NCBI RefSeq assembly: GCF_051433165.1
Contig: NZ_JBHMFS010000020.1
Coordinates: 21,660 to 85,659 of the forward strand
Direction: 5' to 3'
Length of the DNA: 64,000 nt
From: Falsiroseomonas sp051433165
GTDB taxonomy: Bacteria; Pseudomonadota; Alphaproteobacteria; Acetobacterales; Acetobacteraceae
Both the position numbers and the translations under genes were made by a program. The notes below the pieces were generated by a model that saw only the letters and a program-made list of their open reading frames with translations, searched no databases and was not told the DNA's origin. This document shows positions 25,641-34,215 of the stretch, piece by piece. Each line of letters begins with the position of its first letter. The first letter of the stretch is position 1.

Positions 25641-26411
25641 TCAGCGGCCCTTGAAGACTGGCTTGCGCTTTTCAAGCTGCGCGGCGCGGGCTTCCTTCGC
25701 ATCCTCGGTCTTGGCGAGTTCGTAGGTGAAGTTCTGCTCGAAGCGATAGGCGTCCTTCGCCGGCATCAGCTCCACCATGTTGCAGCTCGTCTTCGCGTAC
25801 CGGATGCCGAGGGGGCTTTTCTGCGCGATGCGCGTCGCCATCGCCATCGCGGCGGGCATCAGCTCATCGGTGGGCCAGACCGAATCGATCACACCGAGAC
25901 GGTGCAACTCGCTTGCCGGCAGCCGATCCCCGGTGAACATCAGCCGGCGCGCATAGGATTTGCCAAGAAGCTCGTTCAGCATCGCCGCACCGCCCGCCAG
26001 GCCGACATCGATCTCCGGCATGCCGAATACGGCGGTGTCGGAGGCCAGCATGATGTCGCAGGCAGCCATCAGCCCGAAGCCGGCGCCGAGCGCGGCACCG
26101 TTCACCGCGGCGATCACCGGCTTGGCGCATTCCTTGATGGCATTGCCGGTTTCCCGCGTGATGCGGTTGTGGTGCCAGAAGGCGCCGGCCTTGCCCGCGT
26201 CCGGCCGCTGCTTCAGGTCCGCGCCGGCGCAGAAAATCTTGCCCTGCCCGGTCAGCACCACTACGCGGATGTCGTCACGGTCCGTCACCTCGTCGAAGAT
26301 CTCGATGATGCGATTCCGCATCTCGGCATTCACCGCATTGACCGGTGGGCGGTTCAGCGTCGCCACCGCCACATGGTCCGAGACTTCCAGCTTCACGACG
26401 TCCGATGACAT
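25641..26411 (-). CDS. Enoyl-CoA hydratase/isomerase family protein
   Basis: 256 aa, crotonase fold. CoA-binding FCAGADLKQR (about 68) and oxyanion-hole segment GAALGAGFGLMAACDIMLAS (about 108), with one acidic residue in MPEIDVGLAGG (about 135). First gene of the six-gene acyl-CoA operon. The ATG has AGGAGG upstream, and a TetR-type operator lies 22-39 bases upstream of the start. It hydrates the enoyl-CoA made by the dehydrogenases or acts as an isomerase. Confidence 0.9.
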   Translation of the reverse strand: MSSDVVKLEVSDHVAVATLNRPPVNAVNAEMRNRIIEIFDEVTDRDDIRVVVLTGQGKIFCAGADLKQRPDAGKAGAFWHHNRITRETGNAIKECAKPVIAAVNGAALGAGFGLMAACDIMLASDTAVFGMPEIDVGLAGGAAMLNELLGKSYARRLMFTGDRLPASELHRLGVIDSVWPTDELMPAAMAMATRIAQKSPLGIRYAKTSCNMVELMPAKDAYRFEQNFTYELAKTEDAKEARAAQLEKRKPVFKGR

Positions 26412-26432
26412 GGCGTGATTTCCTCCTGACGG

Positions 26433-26450
26433 ACCAACCGAGCGGTCGGG
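26433..26450. promoter_or_regulatory. TetR-type operator, copy 1
   Basis: ACCAACCGAGCGGTCGGG: an 18-bp imperfect palindrome (CCAACCG / CGGTCGG) just upstream of the enoyl-CoA hydratase ribosome site. Two near-identical copies lie at 28243 and 28357, so it is very likely the target of the TetR protein encoded next to it. Confidence 0.7.
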
Positions 26451-26484
26451 AGGTTATGCGTGGCTCCGCTGCCGCGCAAGTGGC

Positions 26485-27147
26485 TCAGCTCTTGGCTTGC
26501 GCCTTGCGGCGCACCGTCTTCCGCGGCGGCGCCGCACGTAGGCCGCCGAGCAGCATGTCGCAGAACTGCCCGGCGATCTCCGGCGCCTTCAGCGGCCCCG
26601 CGGGATTGTACCAGCGCGGCATCCAGTTGATCGTGCCGAGCACCAGGCGCCCGGCGAGCTTCACATCGGGGACGTGCAACTCGCCGGATTCGACGCCGGC
26701 CTGCAGAATGTCCCGCAGCAGTTGTTCATAGCGATCGCGCCAGGCGATGCGTTCCTTGCGCGCCCGCGCCTCCGGATCGCTCCAGAAGGCGGTGGAGCCG
26801 GCGATCCAGGCCCAGCGGAAGGCTTCGAAGAAGGTCACCGTCTCCACGATGAAGCGGCGCAGCCGGTCCATCGCCGGCAGCGCGGCGTCATCATGCCGCG
26901 CCACATGCAGATAGATCGACTTCGTCGCGCCCATGGCGAGGGGCCGCAGGATGGAATCCTTGTCCGGGAAATAATGGTAGAGCGTGGCCTTCGAGATGCC
27001 GCACTCCGCCGCGATATCGCGCATCGAGACGCCATCGAATCCACGCTGCGCGAATTGCCGGCAGGCGACTTCGTAGATCTGGATGATGCGGCCGCTCGGT
27101 ACTTCGCCATTGCCGTCCAGTCCCAGCAGGCCGGCCAGGTCGTCCAC
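26485..27147 (-). CDS. TetR-family regulator of the acyl-CoA operon
   Basis: About 220 aa. The TetR HTH is well conserved (ACRQFAQRGFDGVSMRDIAA then GISKATLYHYFPDKDSILRP), with a TetR_C-type ligand domain (MDRLRRFIVETVTFFEAF) behind it. The start is uncertain: the frame stays open into the receptor gene upstream, and a GTG at 27147 is the first usable start after that gene ends. It is co-oriented with the receptor upstream (29-base gap) and with the acyl-CoA operon downstream. Three matching palindromes in the two flanking control regions make it the probable repressor of receptor, operon and divergent genes, including itself. Confidence 0.82.
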   Translation of the reverse strand: MDDLAGLLGLDGNGEVPSGRIIQIYEVACRQFAQRGFDGVSMRDIAAECGISKATLYHYFPDKDSILRPLAMGATKSIYLHVARHDDAALPAMDRLRRFIVETVTFFEAFRWAWIAGSTAFWSDPEARARKERIAWRDRYEQLLRDILQAGVESGELHVPDVKLAGRLVLGTINWMPRWYNPAGPLKAPEIAGQFCDMLLGGLRAAPPRKTVRRKAQAKS

Positions 27148-27175
27148 CGGCGGCGCGACCTGGCGCTTGCGCGGC

Positions 27176-28189
27176 CTAGGCCGGGCGGATGCCGACCCGG
27201 CGGATGACGTCGCCCCACTTCGCGACTTCGGTTCGGAGTAGTCCACCCAATTCCTCCGGCGTGCTAGAAACCGGCGGAGATGCGCCGGCCGCCCGCATTC
27301 TCTCACGCAGCGCCGGGTCCGCAAGCACCTTCACCAGCGCCTCATTCAGCCGTTGGATGATGGGTTGCGGTGTGCCGGCGCGCACGCAGAGATAGTTCAT
27401 GACCGTCACCTCGAAGCCTGGCAGCGTCTCGGCCACGGTCGGCACGTCCGGCAGATCTTCCGAGCGCCTGGCGCTGGTCACCGCGATGGGACGTAGAAGA
27501 CCCCCCTGGATGAGGGAGATCATCGGTCCATAGGTGTCGATGGAGATATCCACCCGCCCGGCCGCCACATCCTGCAGCGCGAGTCCGGTGCCGCGATAGG
27601 GCACATGCGACATGCGAATGCCCGCCTGCATGCAGAGCAACTCGCCCGACAGATGGCTGCCCGCGCCGATGCCGGCGCTGGCGAAGGTCAGCTCGCCCGG
27701 CCGCGCCTTGGCCAGCGCGATCACCTCGGCCACGGTGCGCGCCGGCACGTCCTTGTTGACCACCATCAGATAGGCGCCCTGGGTCAGCAGGCTGACCGGC
27801 GCGAAGTCGCGGTCCGGATCATAGGGCAGGTTGGACATCAGGAAGCGGTTGGTGATCAGCGGCCCCGGCGTGCCGTAAAGCAGCGTGTAGCCATCCGCTG
27901 GGGCTTGCGCCACGGCTGCGGTGCCAATGGTGCCGCCCGCGCCGCCGCGATTCTCCACAACCACGGTCTGGCCCAACTCCGGCCCCAGCAGTTCTGCCAC
28001 GAAACGTGCCGTCAGGTCGGCGCCACCACCCGGCACGAAGGGCACGATCATCCGCACCGGCCGGGTCGGGTACGACTGGGCCTGGCCCGCGCGCGCCAGC
28101 AATGCCGCGGAGGCCAACGATGCGGCGGCTGCGAAGGTGGCACGGCGACCGAGCCCACCCTTGCCCTGGTTGCTGTCGTGGGCAGTCAT
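27176..28189 (-). CDS. Bug/TctC-family tripartite tricarboxylate transporter receptor
   Basis: 337 aa. Long N-terminal signal with twin arginine (GRRATFAAAASLASAALLAR, cleavage near GQAQ), then VPFVPGGGADLTAR and VVVENRGGAGGTIG, the Bug carboxylate-binding loops. Periplasmic receptor, no membrane subunits nearby. It is the first gene of a unit that continues into TetR and probably feeds the acyl-CoA operon. An operator copy (28243-28260) lies 54 bases upstream of the start. Confidence 0.88.
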   Translation of the reverse strand: MTAHDSNQGKGGLGRRATFAAAASLASAALLARAGQAQSYPTRPVRMIVPFVPGGGADLTARFVAELLGPELGQTVVVENRGGAGGTIGTAAVAQAPADGYTLLYGTPGPLITNRFLMSNLPYDPDRDFAPVSLLTQGAYLMVVNKDVPARTVAEVIALAKARPGELTFASAGIGAGSHLSGELLCMQAGIRMSHVPYRGTGLALQDVAAGRVDISIDTYGPMISLIQGGLLRPIAVTSARRSEDLPDVPTVAETLPGFEVTVMNYLCVRAGTPQPIIQRLNEALVKVLADPALRERMRAAGASPPVSSTPEELGGLLRTEVAKWGDVIRRVGIRPA

Positions 28190-28242
28190 CTTGTTGTTCC
28201 TTCCCCATCCCGGCAGCGCTTCTTCACCGGCGCCGCATCTGC

Positions 28243-28260
28243 ACCAACCGAACGGTCGGT
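28243..28260. promoter_or_regulatory. TetR-type operator, copy 2
   Basis: ACCAACCGAACGGTCGGT: 7 of 8 arm positions pair. Sits upstream of the minus-strand Bug receptor, inside the divergent control region that also serves the peptide-binding protein. Confidence 0.7.
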
Positions 28261-28356
28261 GGCCTCTCGCATAGCGCCTTCATGCCGCGCGTTGCAAGAC
28301 GAATGGCCCGCTCAAGCCGGCTTGCGGCTGCGGCGCCGGGCGCATAGTCTCGGGAG

Positions 28357-28374
28357 ACCAACCGATCGGTCGGC
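28357..28374. promoter_or_regulatory. TetR-type operator, copy 3
   Basis: ACCAACCGATCGGTCGGC: same 18-bp palindrome, 42 bases before the ATG of the plus-strand peptide-binding protein, so it probably controls that side of the divergent region. Confidence 0.7.
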
Positions 28375-28415
28375 ATACAGAAGCGCCGGAACGGCGCCGT
28401 GGGAGGGTACTGCAC

Positions 28416-30023
28416 ATGCTTCAGCAAGCTCGTCGCAGCAGTCGGTTCGGCGCGTGGCGCCATGTGCTCGCGGGCCTTGCGGCGCTGCCGCTGGGCGCGG
28501 GGCTGGCGGCGGCGCAGACCCTGACCATGGGCGTCGGCTCCCCGGTTTCATCCATCGATCCGCATTACCATCTGCTGCGAAGCAACAGCGAAGTGTCGCA
28601 GATGCTGTTCGACACACTGCTGACCACGGACGCACAGGCGCAGCTTCGGCCCGGCCTGGCCGAAAGCTGGCGGGCGCTGGGCGAGGAGGGGTGGGAGTTC
28701 AAGCTGCGTGAGGGCATCCGCTTTCATGACGGCAGGCCCTTCACCACGGATGATCTCGCCTTCACGCTGGAACGCATCCCGACCATCACTGGACCTGGCG
28801 CCTCCTTCACCACCCATGTCCGCCCGGTCAGCCGTGTTGAAGTGGTGGATGCCCGCACCATCCGCCTGTACACGCGTGCCCCGGCGCCGCTGCTTCCCGT
28901 CTATCTCAGCCAGGTACCGATGCTTGGCCGTAGCCTGCACGCGGATGCGACCACGGCGGATTTCAGCAGCGGCCGTGTCGCCATCGGCACGGGTCCCTTC
29001 CGCTTCGGGACCTACACGCCCGGCGATCGCCTGGAGGTGACGCGGAACGAGGGCTACTGGGGCGAGAAGCCCGAATGGGCGCGGGTCAACTACCGCATCA
29101 TCTCGAATGACGGCGCCCGCACCGCGGCCCTGCTTGCCGGCGATGTGGATTTCATCGACCAGATCCCGACCGCGGATCTCGACCGTCTGCGTGCGGACAA
29201 CCGCTTCCGCGTTGCGGAGACCACCAGCCTTCGCGTGATGTACATCACGCTCGATGCGGAACGTGCCCCGCCGGTGCCGCAGATGGCCGCCGCGGATGGC
29301 AGCGCGCTGGATCGCAACCCGCTGGCGGATCGCCGGGTGCGGCAGGCGCTATCGCTCGCGATCGACCGGCGGATGCTTGTGGACCGGGTGATGCAGAAGG
29401 CAGCTCTCGCCACCGGCCAGTTCATGCCGCCCGGCGCCTTCAGCCACATTGACAACCATCCCGTACCGGCCGCCGATGCCGATGCGGCGCGCCGCCTGCT
29501 GACGGAGGCCGGCTATCCGCAGGGCTTCCAGATGACGCTGGCCGGGTCCAACGACCGCTACATGAACGACTCCCGCGTGGTGCAGGCAATCGGCCAGATG
29601 TGGGCGCGCATCGGCATCCGCACGACGGTGGAGGCGCAGCCCTACGCCACCTTCATCGGCCGCGCCACGCGGCGAGAGTTTCCTGCGGCGCTGCTGACCT
29701 GGGGCAACTCCACTGGCGATGCCTCCGTCCTGCTGAACTCGGTGCTGCGGACGCGCAACCGGGATCGCGGCCATGGTGCCGCCAACCGCACGCATTACAG
29801 CAATGCCGAGGTGGACCGCCTGACCGGCGAGGCGGAGCGCGAGATGGATGACGCCAAGCGCGACCGCCTGCTGCAACAGGCCAGCCTGGCGGCGATTGAC
29901 GATGTCGCGCTGGTGCCGCTGTATCTGCAGAATGCGCTATGGGCGATGCGGCGAGACCTGACCTACACCGCGCGCGCCGATGAGCGGAACGATCCCGCCG
30001 CGGTGCGCCGCACGGCGCGCTGA
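28416..30023 (+). CDS. ABC transporter substrate-binding protein, family 5 (DppA/OppA-like)
   Basis: 535 aa. Signal peptide to about residue 34 (GLAAAQTL). The family-5 signature regions are present: SIDPHYHLL (about 45), WEFKLREGIRFHDGRPFTTDD (split as WEFKLREGIRFHDG and RPFTTDD, about 90-110) and GTGPFRFGTY (about 190). It binds peptides or other medium-size solutes in the periplasm. GGGAGGG ribosome site. No permease or ATPase genes are adjacent. An operator copy upstream places it in the TetR regulon; an FAD oxidoreductase follows on the same strand. Confidence 0.88.
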   Translation: MLQQARRSSRFGAWRHVLAGLAALPLGAGLAAAQTLTMGVGSPVSSIDPHYHLLRSNSEVSQMLFDTLLTTDAQAQLRPGLAESWRALGEEGWEFKLREGIRFHDGRPFTTDDLAFTLERIPTITGPGASFTTHVRPVSRVEVVDARTIRLYTRAPAPLLPVYLSQVPMLGRSLHADATTADFSSGRVAIGTGPFRFGTYTPGDRLEVTRNEGYWGEKPEWARVNYRIISNDGARTAALLAGDVDFIDQIPTADLDRLRADNRFRVAETTSLRVMYITLDAERAPPVPQMAAADGSALDRNPLADRRVRQALSLAIDRRMLVDRVMQKAALATGQFMPPGAFSHIDNHPVPAADADAARRLLTEAGYPQGFQMTLAGSNDRYMNDSRVVQAIGQMWARIGIRTTVEAQPYATFIGRATRREFPAALLTWGNSTGDASVLLNSVLRTRNRDRGHGAANRTHYSNAEVDRLTGEAEREMDDAKRDRLLQQASLAAIDDVALVPLYLQNALWAMRRDLTYTARADERNDPAAVRRTAR

Positions 30024-30106
30024 CCGCGCGCCCGCTTGCAGCCCAACAGCAGCCATTGCACGCTGCAGGCGTTGTGGCGGGGGAGGAGGCCGATGCGCTG
30101 GTTCAG

Positions 30107-31384
30107 ATGCCATCCGGGGTAGTCGCGGCATCGCCGGGCCGTGTGCTGGTGGTCGGCGCCGGCATCGTTGGCCTCGCCATCGCCTGGCGGCTGCGGCGCG
30201 GTGGCGCCACCGTCACCGTTGTGGATGCCGAGCCGCCGGGCGAGGGCGGCGCCAGCTTCGGCAATGCCGGCGCGATCAGCGCGAGTTCCGTGGCGCCCTT
30301 GGCCATGCCAGGCCTGCTGCGCCAAGTGCCGCGCATGTTGCTGGACCCCGCCGCGCCGCTGCATGTGCCCGTCGGCTACTGGCTGCGCGCCGCGCCCTGG
30401 CTCGCTCGTTTCGCGGCCGCCGCGCGGCCGGCCGCCGTGGCGCGTGCGACATCGGCGCTGGATGCGCTGCTGCATCTGGCGACGGAACAGCACCATGCCC
30501 TGGCGCGGGAGATCGGCGCGCCGGAGCTGCTGCGCCCAAATGGTCAGCTCTATCTGTACCGGAATGCGGCGCAGCTTGCGAAGGATGAGGCGGCCTGGGC
30601 CATCCGCAGCGCGCATGGCGCGCGGCTGCAACGTCTGGACCGTGCCGGCATCCTGGCGCTGGAGCCTTCCATCGGTGCCGCCTACCAGCTTGCGATCTTC
30701 CTGCCGGACCACGCGCATTGCGCCTCGCCCCTGCGCTATGTGCGCGCGCTGGCACAGGCCTTCACGCAGGCGGGCGGCACCATCTTGCGTGACCGTATCG
30801 CCGCGCTGACGGTGGCCGAGGGTCGTATCAGCGGTGCGACAGGTGCGGGGGCGCTGCATCAGGCGGATACGGTGGTGCTGGCTGCCGGCGCCTGGTCTGC
30901 GCGGCTGGCGGCACCGCTGGGCTACCGCATCCCGCTGGAGACGCAGCGCGGCTACCATGTGGATCTGGCGCAATCCGGCATCACTCTGACGCGCCCCGTG
31001 ATCCCGGCCGACCGCAAGGTGTTCATCACGCCGATGGAGGGTGCTCTGCGCGTCGCCGGTACGGTGGAATTCGGCGGCCTGGACCGTGCGCCCGATGCCG
31101 CGCGCGCCAGGCTGCTGTATGACGATCTGGCCGCCGTGTTCCCGGATGCGCAGGTGGCGAAGGCGGATGGCTTTTGGATGGGCCATCGGCCCTGCCTGCC
31201 GGATTCGGTGCCGGTGATCGGCCCGGCACAGCGCGTGCCGGGGCTGTGGTTCGCCTTCGGCCACGGGCATCTCGGCCTCACCGGCTCCGCGCCCACGGCC
31301 GAGATGCTGGCCCCCGCCATTCTGGGCCAGCCGACCAATCGTGACCTTGCGCCCTACGCCGCGGAGCGTTTCGCCCGCGGCTGA
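30107..31384 (+). CDS. FAD-dependent D-amino-acid dehydrogenase/amine oxidase-type protein (DadA-like)
   Basis: 425 aa from the ATG at 30107; the frame opens at 30056 (TTG) and a CTG at 30098 is better spaced from the GGAGGAGG site, so the start is uncertain. VLVVGAGIVGLAIAWRLRRG is the FAD-binding Rossmann motif. GGASFGNAGAIS (about 48) and the C-terminal GLWFAFGHGHLGLT (about 385) are typical of DadA-like oxidoreductases, which deaminate D-amino acids or related secondary amines. Follows the peptide-binding protein by about 80 bases, probably co-transcribed. Confidence 0.85.
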   Translation: MPSGVVAASPGRVLVVGAGIVGLAIAWRLRRGGATVTVVDAEPPGEGGASFGNAGAISASSVAPLAMPGLLRQVPRMLLDPAAPLHVPVGYWLRAAPWLARFAAAARPAAVARATSALDALLHLATEQHHALAREIGAPELLRPNGQLYLYRNAAQLAKDEAAWAIRSAHGARLQRLDRAGILALEPSIGAAYQLAIFLPDHAHCASPLRYVRALAQAFTQAGGTILRDRIAALTVAEGRISGATGAGALHQADTVVLAAGAWSARLAAPLGYRIPLETQRGYHVDLAQSGITLTRPVIPADRKVFITPMEGALRVAGTVEFGGLDRAPDAARARLLYDDLAAVFPDAQVAKADGFWMGHRPCLPDSVPVIGPAQRVPGLWFAFGHGHLGLTGSAPTAEMLAPAILGQPTNRDLAPYAAERFARG

Positions 31385-31395
31385 GCGTCTGGCGT

Positions 31396-32367
31396 TCAGC
31401 TCGTGATCTTGGCTGCCTCGATCACCCGGCGCCAGCGATCCAGGTCGCGTTCCAGGAAGGCGCCGAATTCCCCCGGGGTGGAGCTGGTGACAATGGCGCC
31501 GAGTGAACGCAGCCGCTGATTCGTCTCCGGCTTCTCCAGCGAGGCGCGGATTGCGGTGTTGAGGCGCGCCACTACGGCCTCCGGCGTACCGGCAGGGGCG
31601 GCGATGCCGAGGCCCTGGCTGTAATCCTCGAAGCCCGGGAAACCGATTTCGCGCATCGTCGGCACATCCGGATAATCCGGGCTACGTTCGGCGGTGGAAA
31701 CGCCGAGCGGGCGCAGCGATCCGCGCGCGATGTGGTCCGCTAGGCCGATCATCGGGTAGAACATGAAGGCGACGCGGCCGGCCATCACCTCCGTCAGCGC
31801 CGGCGCGTTGCCGCGGAACGGCACATGCGTCATCTCCGTGCTGGACTGCACCGCGAGCAGCGCGGCGGCCAGATGCGCGGAGCCGCCGATGCCGGCGGAG
31901 CCATAGGTCAGCTCACCCGGCTTCGCCTTCGCCGCATCCACAAGCTGCCCCAGGGTGCGGTAGGGTGTGGAGGCGCCCGTCACCGCGATCAGCGGCAGCA
32001 CCGCCAGCAGGCCGACCGGCGCGAAGTCGTGCAGCGGGTGGTAGCGTGCATTCGGGTTCAGAATGGCGTTCACGCTGTGCGACAGCGTGGTCACCATCAG
32101 CGTGTAGCCATCCGGCTGTTCCCGCGCCACCGCCTCCGTCGCCACCAGCGCATTCGCGCCGGTGCGATTCTCGACGATGACGGATTGGCCAAGGCTGGCC
32201 GACATGTCCTGCGCCACGACGCGCGCGATGACATCGGTCGGCCCGCCGGCGGAGAAGCCGACGATGAGGCGGATGGTCTTGCTCGGAAAGTTTTGGGCCC
32301 GTGCGAGGTCCGGCAGCGCGAACGCGCCGAGCAGCCCGGCCCCGGCCTGGCGCCTGGTGATGTTCAT
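31396..32367 (-). CDS. Bug/TctC-family tripartite tricarboxylate transporter receptor
   Basis: 323 aa. Signal peptide (MNITRRQAGAGLLGAFALP, cleavage near RAQ), then VGFSAGGPTDVIAR and VIVENRTGANALVA, the Bug loops. GGAGGAAAC before the ATG. Second gene of the two-gene unit with the TauD-family dioxygenase (34-base gap), divergent from an IclR gene. Periplasmic carboxylate capture is the expected role. Confidence 0.88.
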   Translation of the reverse strand: MNITRRQAGAGLLGAFALPDLARAQNFPSKTIRLIVGFSAGGPTDVIARVVAQDMSASLGQSVIVENRTGANALVATEAVAREQPDGYTLMVTTLSHSVNAILNPNARYHPLHDFAPVGLLAVLPLIAVTGASTPYRTLGQLVDAAKAKPGELTYGSAGIGGSAHLAAALLAVQSSTEMTHVPFRGNAPALTEVMAGRVAFMFYPMIGLADHIARGSLRPLGVSTAERSPDYPDVPTMREIGFPGFEDYSQGLGIAAPAGTPEAVVARLNTAIRASLEKPETNQRLRSLGAIVTSSTPGEFGAFLERDLDRWRRVIEAAKITS

Positions 32368-32401
32368 TCTTGTTTCCTCCCTTGTGTCGCGCAGCCTGCC
32401 G

Positions 32402-33280
32402 TCAGGCGGCCAGCCGCGCGTAGTCCAATGTCGCCATCACCTGCACGCGCAGGATGTAGCGCGGCTCATCGGCCCGGTAATCCGCGACGGCGTTGTGGGT
32501 GGTGGCGATATTGTCCCACATCAGCACGTCGCCGGGCGTCCAGCTATGCGAGTACAGGTACTTTGGCTGTGACTGGTGCTTGAACAGGAAGTCCAGCATC
32601 GCATCGCTTTCCGCCGGGCCGAAACCTTCGATCCGCATCGCGTAGCCCGGGTTGCAGTACAGCACGCGGCGGCCGGTGATGGGGTGGGTGCGGAAGATCG
32701 GCTGGCTCACCGGCGGCTTGCGGCGGCGCTGTTCTTCCGTCAGCGCCGGGCGGGTCGATCCCGGGCGCTGGCGCATCATCTCCCAGAACTTGTTGAAGTC
32801 GTGGATGGCGGTGCGGCCTTCCAGGCGCTGCTTCACTTCGGCCGGCAGATCCTCATAGGCCGCATGCATGTCGAGGAACTGCGTGTCGCCCAGCGGTTTG
32901 CCATCGCGGACCGGCACCTGCTTGGCGTGCAGGATATTGGCCAGCGCGATGTCCGTGGAATAGCTCATATCCGTGTGCCAGCCCTGGCCGGCATCGTTCA
33001 GCCCCACGGCCTTGCCGTCCTGCACCACGTTGGACAGGATCATCACCTCCGGGTGGTCGGCCGGGTGGAACATGTTGGCGACGTTGTGCTCCAGCGTACC
33101 GAAGCGGCTGCCGAGCGCGCTGAGCTGCGGTGCCTCCAGCGACTGGTCCGGGGCGCACAGTACGCCATGGGTGCCGAGGGCGCGCAGCAGCGTGCGGAAA
33201 TCGGCATCCGTCAGCGGCTCGGCGAGATCCACGCCGCGCACCGTCGCGCCGACCCCGCCCTGATTTGCGATGATCTGCAT
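32402..33280 (-). CDS. TauD/TfdA-family Fe(II)/2-oxoglutarate dioxygenase
   Basis: 292 aa. The iron facial triad is visible: H and D in GWHTDMSYS (about 98) and the distal His in MWDNIATTHNAV (about 258), with the 2-oxoglutarate Arg in EPRYILRVQV (about 275). These enzymes hydroxylate, and often thereby cleave, substrates such as taurine or aryloxyacetates. It is clearly paralogous to the dioxygenase at 38653-39558 (shared VPVRDGKPLG, HDFNKFWE, HPITGR.VLYCNPGYA). First gene of the unit with a Bug receptor. Confidence 0.9.
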   Translation of the reverse strand: MQIIANQGGVGATVRGVDLAEPLTDADFRTLLRALGTHGVLCAPDQSLEAPQLSALGSRFGTLEHNVANMFHPADHPEVMILSNVVQDGKAVGLNDAGQGWHTDMSYSTDIALANILHAKQVPVRDGKPLGDTQFLDMHAAYEDLPAEVKQRLEGRTAIHDFNKFWEMMRQRPGSTRPALTEEQRRRKPPVSQPIFRTHPITGRRVLYCNPGYAMRIEGFGPAESDAMLDFLFKHQSQPKYLYSHSWTPGDVLMWDNIATTHNAVADYRADEPRYILRVQVMATLDYARLAA

Positions 33281-33361
33281 CGGACATTCTCCCTCATCTT
33301 GCGGACAGGCTCCCCGAGCCGCAGCCGCGGGTCAACCGACGTTGCAGCGGGCTGTGGTAAT

Positions 33362-33375
33362 TCCACATATATGGA
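33362..33375. promoter_or_regulatory. Candidate IclR operator
   Basis: TCCACATATATGGA, an inverted repeat of TCCA/TGGA with an AT-rich centre, 24 bases before the iclR start and between the two divergent genes. IclR proteins bind short palindromes of this style. Confidence 0.4.
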
Positions 33376-33398
33376 GCCTTGAATGGCCGGAGGCAGTG

Positions 33399-34163
33399 AT
33401 GGACGCGGTGGTGAAGTCCGCGGGCAGGGTGCTGGAGATCTTCGAATTCTTCGCCCACCGTCACGCCCCCGCCACGGTGACAGAGGTGGCCGCTGCGCTC
33501 GGCTTTCCGGTGAGCTCCACATCGGTCCTGCTGAAATCGCTGCTGTCGCTCGGCTATCTCGAATACGCGCCGCGCGCCCGGGACTATCAGCCCACCATCC
33601 GTTTCGCCGTCCTCGGCACCTGGATCTTCGATCGCTTCTTCGCCGAGGAGGGCGGCATCCCGGGGCTGATGGATGCACTTCAGGCGGAGACCGGGGAGAC
33701 GATCGTGCTGGCGATGCAGCATGGCGAATACGTGGACTACATCCGCATCCTGCAATCCATCCGCCCCGTGCGCTTTCACATCAAGCCTGGATCGCGTCGG
33801 CCCATCTTCCTGCCGGCGGCGGGCAAGGTGCTGCTGGCACAACAGAGCGATGCGGAAGTTTCGCGGCTGCTGCGGCGGGTCAATGCGGGGCGCGGTGCGG
33901 TGCCCGTGGCCGTGGCGCCGCTGTTGGCGGAACTGGCGCAGATCCGCGCGCAGGGCCATGCGCGCAGCGAAGGCGCCGTAGTGCCGGATACGATGATGCT
34001 GAGCATGGCGCTGCCGGTGACAGAGGGGCACCGGCCGCTGGCTGTCGCCGTCAGCGGGCCGCTCGCGCGCATGCGGCGCGGCCGAAGCGCCATCCTGCGG
34101 CTGATGCGCGAGAAGATCGCCGGGTTGCGCCCACTGCCGGCATTGCCTTCGCACCGTCGCTGA
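33399..34163 (+). CDS. IclR-family transcriptional regulator
   Basis: 254 aa. The ATG at 33399 is chosen because CCGGAGG precedes it and MDAVVKSAGRVLEIFEFFA is the normal IclR start; the longer frame adds nothing conserved. N-terminal winged HTH (TVTEVAAALGFPVSSTSVLL), then the GAF-like effector domain. Divergent from the dioxygenase/Bug unit, which it most likely controls. Confidence 0.88.
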   Translation: MDAVVKSAGRVLEIFEFFAHRHAPATVTEVAAALGFPVSSTSVLLKSLLSLGYLEYAPRARDYQPTIRFAVLGTWIFDRFFAEEGGIPGLMDALQAETGETIVLAMQHGEYVDYIRILQSIRPVRFHIKPGSRRPIFLPAAGKVLLAQQSDAEVSRLLRRVNAGRGAVPVAVAPLLAELAQIRAQGHARSEGAVVPDTMMLSMALPVTEGHRPLAVAVSGPLARMRRGRSAILRLMREKIAGLRPLPALPSHRR

Positions 34164-34215
34164 TCTGGTAACGGGAAGCTGTGCCCGCTACGCTGACGGC
34201 GGAGAGGAGACCAAC

